Source of the DNA: Streptomyces sp. NBC_00464 | GTDB lineage: Bacteria > Actinomycetota > Actinomycetes > Streptomycetales > Streptomycetaceae | Reading direction: 5' to 3' | NCBI RefSeq assembly: GCF_036013915.1 | Contig: NZ_CP107899.1 | Coordinates: 7,344,001-7,408,000 of the forward strand | DNA: 64,000 bases | Shown here: positions 9,086 through 17,584 of the stretch, one piece after another | How the letters are laid out: every line of letters starts with the position of its first letter | How positions within the stretch are numbered: position 1 is the stretch's first letter | Program-made: the position numbers and the translations under genes | The notes under the pieces: generated by a model | The model's input: only the letters and a program-made list of their open reading frames with translations | What the model was told of the DNA's origin: nothing | Database searches by the model: none

Positions 9086-9625
9086 CAAGTCCCGGCGCTT
9101 GAGGGCGAAGTCGTCGATGCCGAGCACACGCGGGACGCGCGGTGGTGGCAATGCCTGGCGCATGAGCACATGCAGGGCGGTCGAGCGGGAGATTGCCCAG
9201 GTCAGCACACGGGAGAGGCAGGCGCCTGCCCGGCCCGTTAACTCTCTCACCACGGAACAGAGTTGCTTGGCCAGGCGATTGGTCCGCCGCCGGTAGCGCT
9301 CCACGACGCCGGGAACTTGCTCACGGAATGTCTGTCGCCGACAGCCGGGCTCCGGGCACAGCATCCGCCGCAACCTCACCGAGACGACGACCCGCTGTCC
9401 GTCCACCGGCACGCCCGCGACCCTCCGCCCGTGAAAACCGTGCACCCGCCCCGTCGGCTTCCCGCATACGGGACACGGCGCCGGGTCGTCCCGGGTCCGC
9501 CGACACCCGGATGACCTCGCCCTCGTCCGTCACGCCCTCGACGACCACTGCAGACAGCCATGAAAACACCACACGCACAAGCTCGTTGACATCACGGACG
9601 CCACGCCAACGAAACCCATCACTGT
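9080..9625 (-). pseudogene. ISL3-type transposase, frameshifted N-terminal part
   Basis: Read leftward, the N-terminal segment (VRVVFSWLSAVVVEGV) is followed in another frame by VHGFHGRRVAGVPVDGQRV, the zinc-ribbon region, and then VPRVLGIDDFALKRRD, which begins the DDE domain of ISL3 transposases. The frame change lies near 9445. The element ends at about 9080, where it abuts the recombinase fragment, so most of the catalytic domain is lost. The junction suggests the ISL3 copy inserted into, or recombined with, the recombinase gene. Confidence 0.75.
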
Positions 9626-9756
9626 TGGTCGCCACCGATTACTGGACAGAGCCGATCCATCTGTGTGCGCGTCTGCCCTTGTAGGGCGCCGCGGTGAGCG
9701 GGGCTTCTCAAGGCTGAGTGGCACAGCAGAGGTGTCGAGGGGCGGTCGTTGAGTGA

Positions 9757-9806
9757 AGCATTAATTATGAATACATCTTGACAGGGTTGGTTGGCCCGCT
9801 CACGAT
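9757..9806 (+). promoter_or_regulatory. Operator-promoter cassette 1 (GntR-type dyad, TTGACA-N17-CACGAT)
   Basis: Bases 9758-9783 are one of three identical 26-bp copies in the window (the others are at 19500-19525 and 43224-43249, in opposite orientation). The AT-rich dyad half ATTAATTATGAATACAT runs into TTGACA (9778-9783, -35). CACGAT (9801-9806) follows after exactly 17 bases. It points at the beta-galactosidase operon. The dyad suggests repression at the -35 region. The GntR regulator at 43336 is the best candidate to bind it, because it sits beside copy 3. Confidence 0.8.
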
Positions 9807-9847
9807 GAACGCACTTCATTGAGCCGCTGTCGCAGGAGCCGCCTGTC

Positions 9848-12223
9848 ATGTTGTCTCTGCAAGTCCGTGACCCCTCTGTGCCCTTGGTCGGTCACCTGCC
9901 GATGGGCAGTTCAGCCTCGGCGCCGCACTCTATGACGGTCGACAGCCGGAGCCTGTTCAGAGACGGACGCCCGTGGATCCCGGTGATGGGGGAGTTCCAC
10001 TTCAGCCGCTACCCGGCTGCCGAGTGGCGCGAGGAGCTACTCAAGATCAAGGCCGGCGGTATCGATCTGGTGGCCACCTATCTGTTCTGGAATCAGCACG
10101 AGAACGAGGCCGGAGTCTTCTGCTTCGACGGCGACCTGGACTTACGCCGCTTCGTGACGCTGTGCGATGAGATCGGTCTGGCCGTAGCGATGCGGATCGG
10201 GCCCTGGTCGCACGGTGAATGCCGCAACGGCGGATTCCCGGACTGGCTGGAGGAGACCGGCTGCACTCCGCGCACCGACGACCCGGCCTACCTCGCCCTG
10301 GTCGAGCCCTACTACCGCCGAATTTCTCACGAGCTGCGGGATCTCTTCCATGACGATGGCGGGCCGATCGTCGCGGTCCAGGTGGAGAACGAGCTCTACG
10401 ACCAGCCGGTGCACCTGGCCACGCTGCGCAGCATGGCCGAGAGCGCTGGCATGCGAGCGCCGCTGTGGACGGCGACCGGTTGGGGCGCGGCCGACATCCC
10501 GCGCGACAACCTGCTGCCGTTGTACGGCGGGTACCCGGAGGCGTTCTGGGAGGACGCGTACGACGGGTGGACGCGGGAGATGCGGCGGCATTACTTCTTC
10601 ACGCCGATCCGCGACGATCACGCCATCGGCGCCGACCTGCGCTCCTCAGCGCCGACCGGTAGCGGCCCGGACGATCGCCGCTACCCCTACGCCACATGCG
10701 AGTTGGGTGGCGGCATGGCCATCGCCTACCACCGCCGTCCGATCGTGCCCAGCGAGGACATCACCTCGCTGGCACTGGCCAAACTGGGCAGCGGCTCGGT
10801 CTGGCAGGGCTATTACCTCTACCACGGCTGCTCGCAGCGCCTGGACCTCCGGGAACCCAACCAGGAGAGCCACGACACCGGCTACCCCAATGACCTGCCG
10901 ATGGTCACCTACGACTTCCAGGCGCCGTTGGGGGAGTACGGGCAGGTCCGACCGGTCTTCCACGCGCTGCGACTGCAACACCTGTTCCTGCACGGATACG
11001 GCGCGGAACTGGCGCGGATGCCCCTGTCGCTACCTGATGCCGAACCTGAGTCGCTCGACGACCGTGCCACGTTGCGCTGGGCCGTTCGCGCGGCGGGCGA
11101 GCAAGGGTTCCTCTTCGTCAACAATCACCAGCCGCACGAGACGCTGCCTGATCACAAGGATGTCCAGTTTCGGATCCACCTCGACAGTGGTCGTACCGTC
11201 ACCCTGCCCGCGCAACCGGTCAGCGTTCCCTCCGGCGCGCACTTCGTGTGGCCGATCGGCCTCGACCTCGGCGCCGGACTGCGCCTGGACTGGGCCAGCG
11301 CGCAGCCCGTCACTCGCCTGGACGTGGACGGCGTTCCGCTCACCGTGCTGGCGGCCACCGACGGCATCCCGGTGTCTCTGGCCCTGGCCGCGAACGTGGA
11401 CGTCACCGGACCTGCCCAGGTGGTGCTCGACGCCGGCGCCACACTCGTCACGGTCGCCGAGCCGGGCACCGGGGCACTGCTGACCCTCACTGGGCCCACC
11501 GGCCGCGCACGCGTCCTGGTGCTGTCCCACACCGAGGCGCTCCGGCTGAACCGGGTACACGCCTTCGGGCAGGACCGGCTCGTACTCAGCGACGACCTGG
11601 TGCTCGCAGACGAGGACGAACTGCGCCTGCACATCACTTCACCGGCGCCCTCCGTCGCCATGCTGCCCGCACCGACTGCCCTGCGCGGAAGCGAAATCGG
11701 CGAGCCGGTACCCGACGGAATCTTCGCGCGTTGGCCGCTGAGCCCCGCACCACGGCTGCCGCAGCCCACCATCGAAACCCTGCAACCGCAGGCGGTCGCC
11801 CCGCCTGCACGCACCGGCGGCTCCCACCAGAGGGCCTCCGCGCCGCGCGACGAGGACTTCGAGAAGGCCTCCGTCCACCACATCGCCATCCCGGCATCTG
11901 TCCTGGACGGCGACGGGGAGGTGCTGCTGCGACTGCGCTACACCGGGGACGCGGCGCGGGCCTTCATCGGCGGAAAGCTTGTTGCCGACCACTTCTGGTA
12001 CGGGCCCGACTGGGAGATCGGACTGCGCCGCTTCGCCGGCGCCGTCCTGCAGCACGGCGTGGAACTCCGCGTCCTGCCGCTGGATCGGGCAGTCCGCATC
12101 CACGTCGACGGTTCCGTACGCGAAGGACTGGACGCTGCCCGGGCCCACGCCGCGGTGGAGTCGGCGGAGCTGGCGGCCGTATCGGTGACGACCTTGGGGC
12201 CGGAGGACGACCGACGTGCCTGA
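9848..12223 (+). CDS. GH35 beta-galactosidase, cytoplasmic
   Basis: 791 residues, starting at ATG 9848 after GCAGGAG (9832-9838). GH35 hallmarks are visible: GEFHFSRYP near residue 48, TYLFWNQHE near 77, RIGPWSHGECRNGG near 116, the likely acid/base Glu182 in VENELYD, and a candidate nucleophile Glu285 in TCELGGG. There is no signal peptide, so it should act on imported galacto-oligosaccharides in the cytoplasm. It heads an operon and overlaps the binding-protein gene by 8 bases. Codon 99 is TTA (10142-10144), the rare leucine codon that needs bldA tRNA in Streptomyces; I saw no other in-frame TTA among the intact genes. The first 28 residues precede the GH35 fold and are echoed by the 28-residue leader at 43159. 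Confidence 0.9.
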   Translation: MLSLQVRDPSVPLVGHLPMGSSASAPHSMTVDSRSLFRDGRPWIPVMGEFHFSRYPAAEWREELLKIKAGGIDLVATYLFWNQHENEAGVFCFDGDLDLRRFVTLCDEIGLAVAMRIGPWSHGECRNGGFPDWLEETGCTPRTDDPAYLALVEPYYRRISHELRDLFHDDGGPIVAVQVENELYDQPVHLATLRSMAESAGMRAPLWTATGWGAADIPRDNLLPLYGGYPEAFWEDAYDGWTREMRRHYFFTPIRDDHAIGADLRSSAPTGSGPDDRRYPYATCELGGGMAIAYHRRPIVPSEDITSLALAKLGSGSVWQGYYLYHGCSQRLDLREPNQESHDTGYPNDLPMVTYDFQAPLGEYGQVRPVFHALRLQHLFLHGYGAELARMPLSLPDAEPESLDDRATLRWAVRAAGEQGFLFVNNHQPHETLPDHKDVQFRIHLDSGRTVTLPAQPVSVPSGAHFVWPIGLDLGAGLRLDWASAQPVTRLDVDGVPLTVLAATDGIPVSLALAANVDVTGPAQVVLDAGATLVTVAEPGTGALLTLTGPTGRARVLVLSHTEALRLNRVHAFGQDRLVLSDDLVLADEDELRLHITSPAPSVAMLPAPTALRGSEIGEPVPDGIFARWPLSPAPRLPQPTIETLQPQAVAPPARTGGSHQRASAPRDEDFEKASVHHIAIPASVLDGDGEVLLRLRYTGDAARAFIGGKLVADHFWYGPDWEIGLRRFAGAVLQHGVELRVLPLDRAVRIHVDGSVREGLDAARAHAAVESAELAAVSVTTLGPEDDRRA

Positions 12224-13544
12224 ACTCAGCCGTAGGGTTCTGATACGCGCGGCGGGCGGTGGGGGACTGGGGCTGCTCGCGGCCCCCGCCCTCGCAGCAT
12301 GCGGTACGTCCTCGGCCGCCCCGCTCCGCTCAGGGCCCGCGCAGATCGGCTTGTGGACCCACGACCCCGACTACATCAACACGTTCCGCACCGCCATCAA
12401 GGACGCGGGCCTGATGCGTGGCTCCCGCTTCGACTTCGGTTTGAACGTCACCAGCTCGGCGCCCGCCGACATCGTGACGCGAATGATCGCGCAGGCCGTC
12501 GCGGACGGGAACACACCCGATCTCGTGGGTCTCAACGTCGACCAGTTCCCGCGGGTGATGCATTCGTCCATCGCGGAGAGCCTATTCGCGGACCTCTCCG
12601 ACACGGTCCGTCCGTTCGGTGACGATCTGCTCAAGCTGTCGCCCTACTCGGTCGATGGCGTTCCGTACGGCCTGGAATCCGGCAACGCGATCACGGTTCT
12701 GTACTACCGGCAGGATTTGTTCGACAAGTACCGGGTTCCCGAAGCGCTTGAGACCTGGGAGGAGTTCCTCGACTACGGCGCCCGGCTGAGCACTGAGCAC
12801 AAGGTGAGCCTTGGCATGATCTCGACCGGTGACAACGGTTCGATCGTCAACGGGTTCCTGCAGTTCCTGCTGCAGCGCGGCGGCGGCTTCTTCAACGCCG
12901 CCGGCGACCTGACCCTGGATTCACCCGAAGCCCTTGAGGTCCTCGAGTTCATGACACGCGGAGTCCACTCGGGCGCGCTGATAGCTCTCCCGGACCCCTA
13001 CGGCAGCGCGTGCGCCGCTGCTCTGAAGTCCGGACGGCTCGCTGCCACCGCGATGCCCAACTGGTACAACGCTGCTGGTCTTCAGGCCAACGTTCCTGAG
13101 CAGAAGGGGCGTTGGCGGATCCGCACCCTGCCTCGTTTCTCGGGCGGCGGCCACATCGCCTCCACCATGGGTGGCACAGCCTTCGCTGTGCTGAAGGACA
13201 AACCCAACAGTGAGGCCGCGTTGGAGCTGCTGCGTCGCGTTTACCTGAGCCGCGAAGGGCAGATCCTTCGCTACCGCTTCGGTGGGTATCTGCCCACGCT
13301 CGAGCCGCTCTACAAGGACCCCGAGCTCGTGGGTACCAAGGACGAATACCTCGGCGGTCAGAAGGCCTTCGGTATCTACAGCGCGGCCGCTGCCGACCTC
13401 CCCCTCTTCTATCAGGACGCCAGCATGCAGGTTCTGTCCGACGTGCTCGGTGGCCCGGTCCTGGATGCGCTCAAGGGCCGTACGTCGCCCACCGCAGCGC
13501 TCAAGGCCGGCCTGAAGGCCTACCGACAGCAGGTGAAACGATGA
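12216..13544 (+). CDS. Sugar ABC transporter substrate-binding lipoprotein (CUT1)
   Basis: 442 residues from GTG 12216, overlapping the end of the galactosidase gene. The N-terminus has twin arginines (SRRVLIRAAGG) and a lipobox ending LAAC, so it is probably a Tat-exported lipoprotein. The body shows the family 1 solute-binding pattern with VTRMIAQAVADGNTPDLVG and DPYGSACAAALKSGRLAATA. It closely resembles the protein encoded at 41748-43076, with long identical stretches in the C-terminal half. It should deliver galactose-containing oligosaccharides to the permeases encoded next. Confidence 0.92.
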   Translation: MPELSRRVLIRAAGGGGLGLLAAPALAACGTSSAAPLRSGPAQIGLWTHDPDYINTFRTAIKDAGLMRGSRFDFGLNVTSSAPADIVTRMIAQAVADGNTPDLVGLNVDQFPRVMHSSIAESLFADLSDTVRPFGDDLLKLSPYSVDGVPYGLESGNAITVLYYRQDLFDKYRVPEALETWEEFLDYGARLSTEHKVSLGMISTGDNGSIVNGFLQFLLQRGGGFFNAAGDLTLDSPEALEVLEFMTRGVHSGALIALPDPYGSACAAALKSGRLAATAMPNWYNAAGLQANVPEQKGRWRIRTLPRFSGGGHIASTMGGTAFAVLKDKPNSEAALELLRRVYLSREGQILRYRFGGYLPTLEPLYKDPELVGTKDEYLGGQKAFGIYSAAAADLPLFYQDASMQVLSDVLGGPVLDALKGRTSPTAALKAGLKAYRQQVKR

Positions 13545-14512
13545 CCGCGCCCCCACCGACCCGTTCCGTTCCGATCGGGGCACCACGTCCCGCCCGTGCC
13601 CCGGGCAGGACCGCCCCGCCCCGTACCTCCTGGTGGCTGCGCCGTCAGCGGGCATGGGCCCCCTACCTGTTCATCTCACCCTTCTACCTTCTCTACGGGC
13701 TGTTCCTGCTTGTCCCGATCCTGGTCGGCCTCTATCTCAGCTGTACCGAGTGGGCGGGCCTGGGTACACCGCAATGGGTGGGCCTGCGCAACTACCGGGA
13801 CCTACTGGGCGACCACAGTTTCTGGACTGCTGTCTGCAACACCGGCCTGTACGTCGTGTTCACCATGGGCGTCGTGATGCCGGCAGCTCTGCTCATCGCC
13901 CAGGCGCTGAACGCCCGCGGCCTTCGCGGCCGAGATCTCTTCCGGCTGGCCTACTTCATGCCCGTGGTGATCTCCCCGATCGTCATCACCCTGGTCTTCG
14001 GGCTCTTCTTCGACAACGAGTTCGGGCTTCTGAACGCGGTGGGGCACGCCGTGTTCGGGTTCGGTGGAATCGACTGGCTGGGCTCTCCCGGCTGGGCGCG
14101 CGTAACGGTGGTGATCCTCGTGCTCTGGCGATGGACCGGCTACCTGACCATATTTTTCCTGGCCGGACTGCAGAACGTCCCCAAGGAGCTTTACGAGGCA
14201 GCGGACATCGACGGCGCCGGTCCGATCAGTCGCTTTCGTAATGTCACCTTGCCGTGTCTGCGTCCCGTGACCGCGTTCGTCGCGGTAACGGTATTGGTCA
14301 GCGCTGTGCAGATCTTCGAAGAGCCGTACCTGCTCACCCAGGGGGGTCCGGGCGAATCCACTTTGTCCATCGCCCAGTTCATCTTCCGCGCAGGATTCCA
14401 GCGCCAGCAGCTCGGCTACGCGGCGGCGGCCGGCGTGCTGCTCTTCGTCGCCGTCTTCGCACTCGGTCAGGTGGCTATGCGGGTGCTCGGGGTCGGAAGG
14501 GATGACCGATGA
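13541..14512 (+). CDS. Sugar ABC transporter permease, MalF type
   Basis: 323 residues; its ATG overlaps the TGA of the binding-protein gene (ATGA). Six hydrophobic segments are visible. The EAA loop that contacts the ATPase is present (LYEAADIDGAGPISRFRNVTLP). No ATPase gene lies nearby, so a shared MsiK-type ATPase elsewhere is expected. Confidence 0.93.
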   Translation: MTAPPPTRSVPIGAPRPARAPGRTAPPRTSWWLRRQRAWAPYLFISPFYLLYGLFLLVPILVGLYLSCTEWAGLGTPQWVGLRNYRDLLGDHSFWTAVCNTGLYVVFTMGVVMPAALLIAQALNARGLRGRDLFRLAYFMPVVISPIVITLVFGLFFDNEFGLLNAVGHAVFGFGGIDWLGSPGWARVTVVILVLWRWTGYLTIFFLAGLQNVPKELYEAADIDGAGPISRFRNVTLPCLRPVTAFVAVTVLVSAVQIFEEPYLLTQGGPGESTLSIAQFIFRAGFQRQQLGYAAAAGVLLFVAVFALGQVAMRVLGVGRDDR

Positions 14513-15392
14513 CAACAGCAACAGGTGAATTCGAGTCCACCGCACGGCTCGGCCCGGGGGCCCGCAGAGGTCGCCGCGGGGTGAGCCGGGCCCTGCTCTA
14601 CACGTTCCTGATCGCCTTGCTGCTGGTGTTCGCCCTACCGCTGGTGTGGGCCCTGTCATCCTCCTTCAAGGCCCGCGGTGACATCTTCGGCTACCCGCCC
14701 AAGCTGTTGCCCTCACCGGCCACCCTCGACAACTACCGAGGGCTTTTGGACGAGAACCCGTTCTGGAGCTGGCTGCTGATCAGCACGGTGGTCGCCGTCA
14801 TCTCCACCCTCGCGGCGGTTCTGCTGTGCGCGCTGGCCGGGTTCGCGTTCGCCAAGTACCGCTTCCGTGGCAAGAACGTCCTGTTCAACGTCATGTTCAG
14901 CTCGCTGGCCGTGCCCTTCGCGTCATCGTCGTCCCGCTGTTCGTCATGCTGGCCAAGGCCCATCTGACCACGCCCTACTTCGCACTGGTCGTGCCTTGGG
15001 TGGCACCTGCTTTCGGTATCTTCATGATGCGACAGTTCGCCGAACAGTCCATTCCTGACGCGCTGTTGGATGCCGCCCGCGTGGACGGCTGCACAGAGTT
15101 CGGGCTGTTCCGACGTATCGTCCTGCCGCTGCTGCGGCCGGCCCTGGGTGCCCTCGGTGTGTGGTCCTTCCTGAACAGCTTCAACAGCCTCATCTGGCCG
15201 CTCATCGTCGTGAGCGACCCGGGTGACTACACCCTCCCGCTGGGCATCCAGGCCCTGTTCGGTGCCACCAATCGACAGTACGACCTGGTGCTGGCCGGCT
15301 CCGTCCTCGCGGCCATTCCGAGCCTGTTGGTCTTCTTCCTTCTGCGCAAGCAGCTCCTGGAAGGCCTTACTGCCGGAGCCGTCAAGAGCTGA
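14509..15392 (+). pseudogene. Sugar ABC transporter permease, MalG type, with one frameshift
   Basis: The ATG at 14509 overlaps the previous stop. The reading frame is normal through SSLAVPFA, then one base is missing at about 14921/14922. The original frame runs into TGA at 14965-14967, while the remaining ~155 residues (VIVVPLFVMLAKAHL to the terminal GAVKS) continue in the next frame to 15392. The downstream part keeps the EAA-loop pattern (LLDAARVDGCTEFGLFRRIVLP), and codon use is undisturbed, so the lesion is recent or a sequencing error. If real, this transporter lacks a working second permease. Confidence 0.85.
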
Positions 15393-15616
15393 CCCCGTTC
15401 TCTCCTCCTGCCGGCCTCACCGGAGTGGTCGCTCTCGCGCTCGGTGATGGTCATCGCGCGGAGAGTGTGTGTGCCGGAACAGCTGAGGCATGCCGACTTC
15501 CGGCGCCGACCCGACGAACACCCCCGGCCCGGAGCGAAGAGCAGCGCACAAGCAAGGGTCCCGCATCGTACTCGGCTTTCGACAGACGAAGTTCTCCAGG
15601 CAAAGGGACGGAATCA

Positions 15617-17248
15617 ATGCCTCTCATCCGAAAACTCGGTCACGTGATATGTGGCATGGCGATCGCAGCGACGGCCCTCGTGGGGGCAGCCCCTGCGGAT
15701 CCGGCGTCGGCCGCCGTCGGCGCCCCGGAGCCACTGCCTCGCGCACAGACCTTCCAGAACGACTCCTTCTGGAAGGACACCGACGGCAATCTGATCGCTT
15801 CGCAGGGCGGCGGGGTGTTCAAGTTCGGGGGCACCTACTACTGGTACGGCGTCCACTATGCGGAGGCCGACCTCTACGCGGTGTCTCCCACCCGCAAGCA
15901 TCCGCGGGCCACGTTCGCGTCGATCAGGGTGTACTCGTCGAAGGACCTGGTGAACTGGAACTTCGAGAACGAGGTCGCCGACCGGTCGACGCCGCTCGCG
16001 ATTCCGCCGTCCAAGGATGTCAGCGGGGACGCCTTCTCCCGGATGGCCTCCCTCGATGACGCGGGCTGGGTCGGTCGTATGGGGGTGGTGTACAACGAGG
16101 TCACGCACAAGTACGTGCTCATGACGCAGATGTCCACCACCTTCGACACGAACGGCAAGACGAACGGCGGTGTCCTCTTCCTCGAGAGCGATTCCCCGAC
16201 AGGGGACTTCACGTACGCCAACCTCCAGACGCAGATCCCGGGAGTGCTCTACCAGGGCACAGGTGACCAGACCGTGTTCACCGACGACGACGGTGCCGAC
16301 TACCTTGTCTTCTCCAACCAGAGCGGCCGCAATCACACTTACGTCGCGCGCATCGATCCTTCCGACTCGCTGAGCGTCGAACCCGCTGTCGAGGTGTCCT
16401 ACAACGCGGCCGGCCGCGAGGGCAACGCGATGTTCAAGGCGAACGGTCACTACTACATCGCCAGTTCCGACCTGCACGGATGGAACGCCTCGGCCACGCA
16501 CGTCATCAAGTCCGCCGGAGACGATCCGCAGGGGCCCTACGGTCCGGAGACCGTCATGGCGGGTACGGAAGCGGACCACAGCCATGTCACACAGTCCGGG
16601 TTCTTCCTCACGGTCCACGGGAGGAAGACCGATACGGTGATCTATGCGGGCGACCGATGGTCCGAGTTCGCGTGGAACGGAACGGGATACAACCAGTGGG
16701 TCCCGCTCTCGTTCGATAACGATGCGCCGGTGTTCAACTCGCTCAGCTCCTGGCGACTCGATGCCAGGACCGGGCGCTGGGCTGTGGGCAGGGACAACAA
16801 CTTCGTTCTCAACCCGGACTTCGAGGCGGACCGTGTACCGGTGACGACTGTCACCGGATGGACCACAACCGTCGGTGACGCCTCACCGTCGACGCAGTTC
16901 GTCTCCAATCCGACGCCGGCCGGCAACGGCACCCGTCACGCTCTGCAGCTCGGCAATCCCGCAGGGTTCGCCGGCGGGGTCTCCCAGCAGGACGCGATTC
17001 CAGGCGGTGCCTACATACTGTCTCTGTCCGCGAAGGCGACACCAGGCCTTGATACGGCCCGTATCCGCATCACGGACGCGCGCGGAAAGGAGACGACGCT
17101 CGACCTCCGAGCTGTCGGTTCCAGCTGGACGAAGACTTCGTCGGAGCACATCGCATTGAGGCCCGGGAACGTCACGATCACGGTTGAAGCGACGGCAGCA
17201 GCAGGTGGAACACTGTCGGTGGACGGCCTCTCACTCGTGCGCTCGTAG
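15617..17248 (+). CDS. Secreted GH43 glycosidase with C-terminal carbohydrate-binding-like domain
   Basis: Start at ATG 15617 after GGGACGGA; the upstream in-frame extension has no signal sequence. The 543-residue protein begins with a signal peptide (MPLIRKLGHVICGMAIAATA). The catalytic part opens with DSFWKDTDGNLIASQGGG and FKFGGTYYWYGVHY, the five-bladed propeller start of GH43. The DTDGN...GGG form resembles the exo-beta-1,3-galactanase branch, but activity cannot be fixed from motifs. The last ~145 residues (NPDFEADRVPV onward) look like a beta-sandwich binding module. It lies 225 bases after the permease and may be co-transcribed with it. It would trim galactan or arabinogalactan outside the cell. 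Confidence 0.85.
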   Translation: MPLIRKLGHVICGMAIAATALVGAAPADPASAAVGAPEPLPRAQTFQNDSFWKDTDGNLIASQGGGVFKFGGTYYWYGVHYAEADLYAVSPTRKHPRATFASIRVYSSKDLVNWNFENEVADRSTPLAIPPSKDVSGDAFSRMASLDDAGWVGRMGVVYNEVTHKYVLMTQMSTTFDTNGKTNGGVLFLESDSPTGDFTYANLQTQIPGVLYQGTGDQTVFTDDDGADYLVFSNQSGRNHTYVARIDPSDSLSVEPAVEVSYNAAGREGNAMFKANGHYYIASSDLHGWNASATHVIKSAGDDPQGPYGPETVMAGTEADHSHVTQSGFFLTVHGRKTDTVIYAGDRWSEFAWNGTGYNQWVPLSFDNDAPVFNSLSSWRLDARTGRWAVGRDNNFVLNPDFEADRVPVTTVTGWTTTVGDASPSTQFVSNPTPAGNGTRHALQLGNPAGFAGGVSQQDAIPGGAYILSLSAKATPGLDTARIRITDARGKETTLDLRAVGSSWTKTSSEHIALRPGNVTITVEATAAAGGTLSVDGLSLVRS

Positions 17249-17269
17249 CAGCGGAACCCGGACTCCTTC

Positions 17270-17305
17270 GGTTATGCCTCGCCCTGGGCAGGGCGAGGCA
17301 TAACC
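17270..17305 (+). terminator. Terminator hairpin after GH43
   Basis: A perfect 15-bp stem (17270-17284 with 17291-17305) with a 6-base loop lies 22 bases after the stop codon. Confidence 0.9.
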
Positions 17306-17515
17306 GTGCCTGATCACTCCCGGCAGCCGTCGTGCCGGAGTGCCATCGTGGGCTCCGATGTCGCCCCCCGCTGCCCGCAGGACGCTAGAAGGGGCACGTG
17401 ATCAGTGCCGAGTCGGGCTCTGGTCGCAGCGCCTCCGGCGCGCGTTCGGCGGCACCGGGGCAGACAGATGCTCGGCCGGATCTACCCAGCCGAGCTCTGT
17501 GTGATGGACATGGGT

Positions 17516-17584
17516 GAACCGACTCGCCCGAGGGCACGAGTACCTGGGCCCCAGGTGCACTCGTGCCCTCGGGCGAGTCGGTTC
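17516..17584. terminator. Very long perfect hairpin between convergent genes
   Basis: Bases 17516-17541 pair perfectly with 17559-17584 (26 bp). The 17-base loop contains a further short palindrome (CCTGGGCCCCAGG). The right arm overlaps the stop codon of the leftward acyltransferase gene at 17583-17585. It works as a terminator for that gene and is a second block against read-through from the left. Confidence 0.9.

Noticed and set aside
15425..15616. Start of the GH43 protein at 15425
   Set aside because: The extension is Arg/Pro-rich with no signal sequence; ATG 15617 has a ribosome site and a signal peptide.
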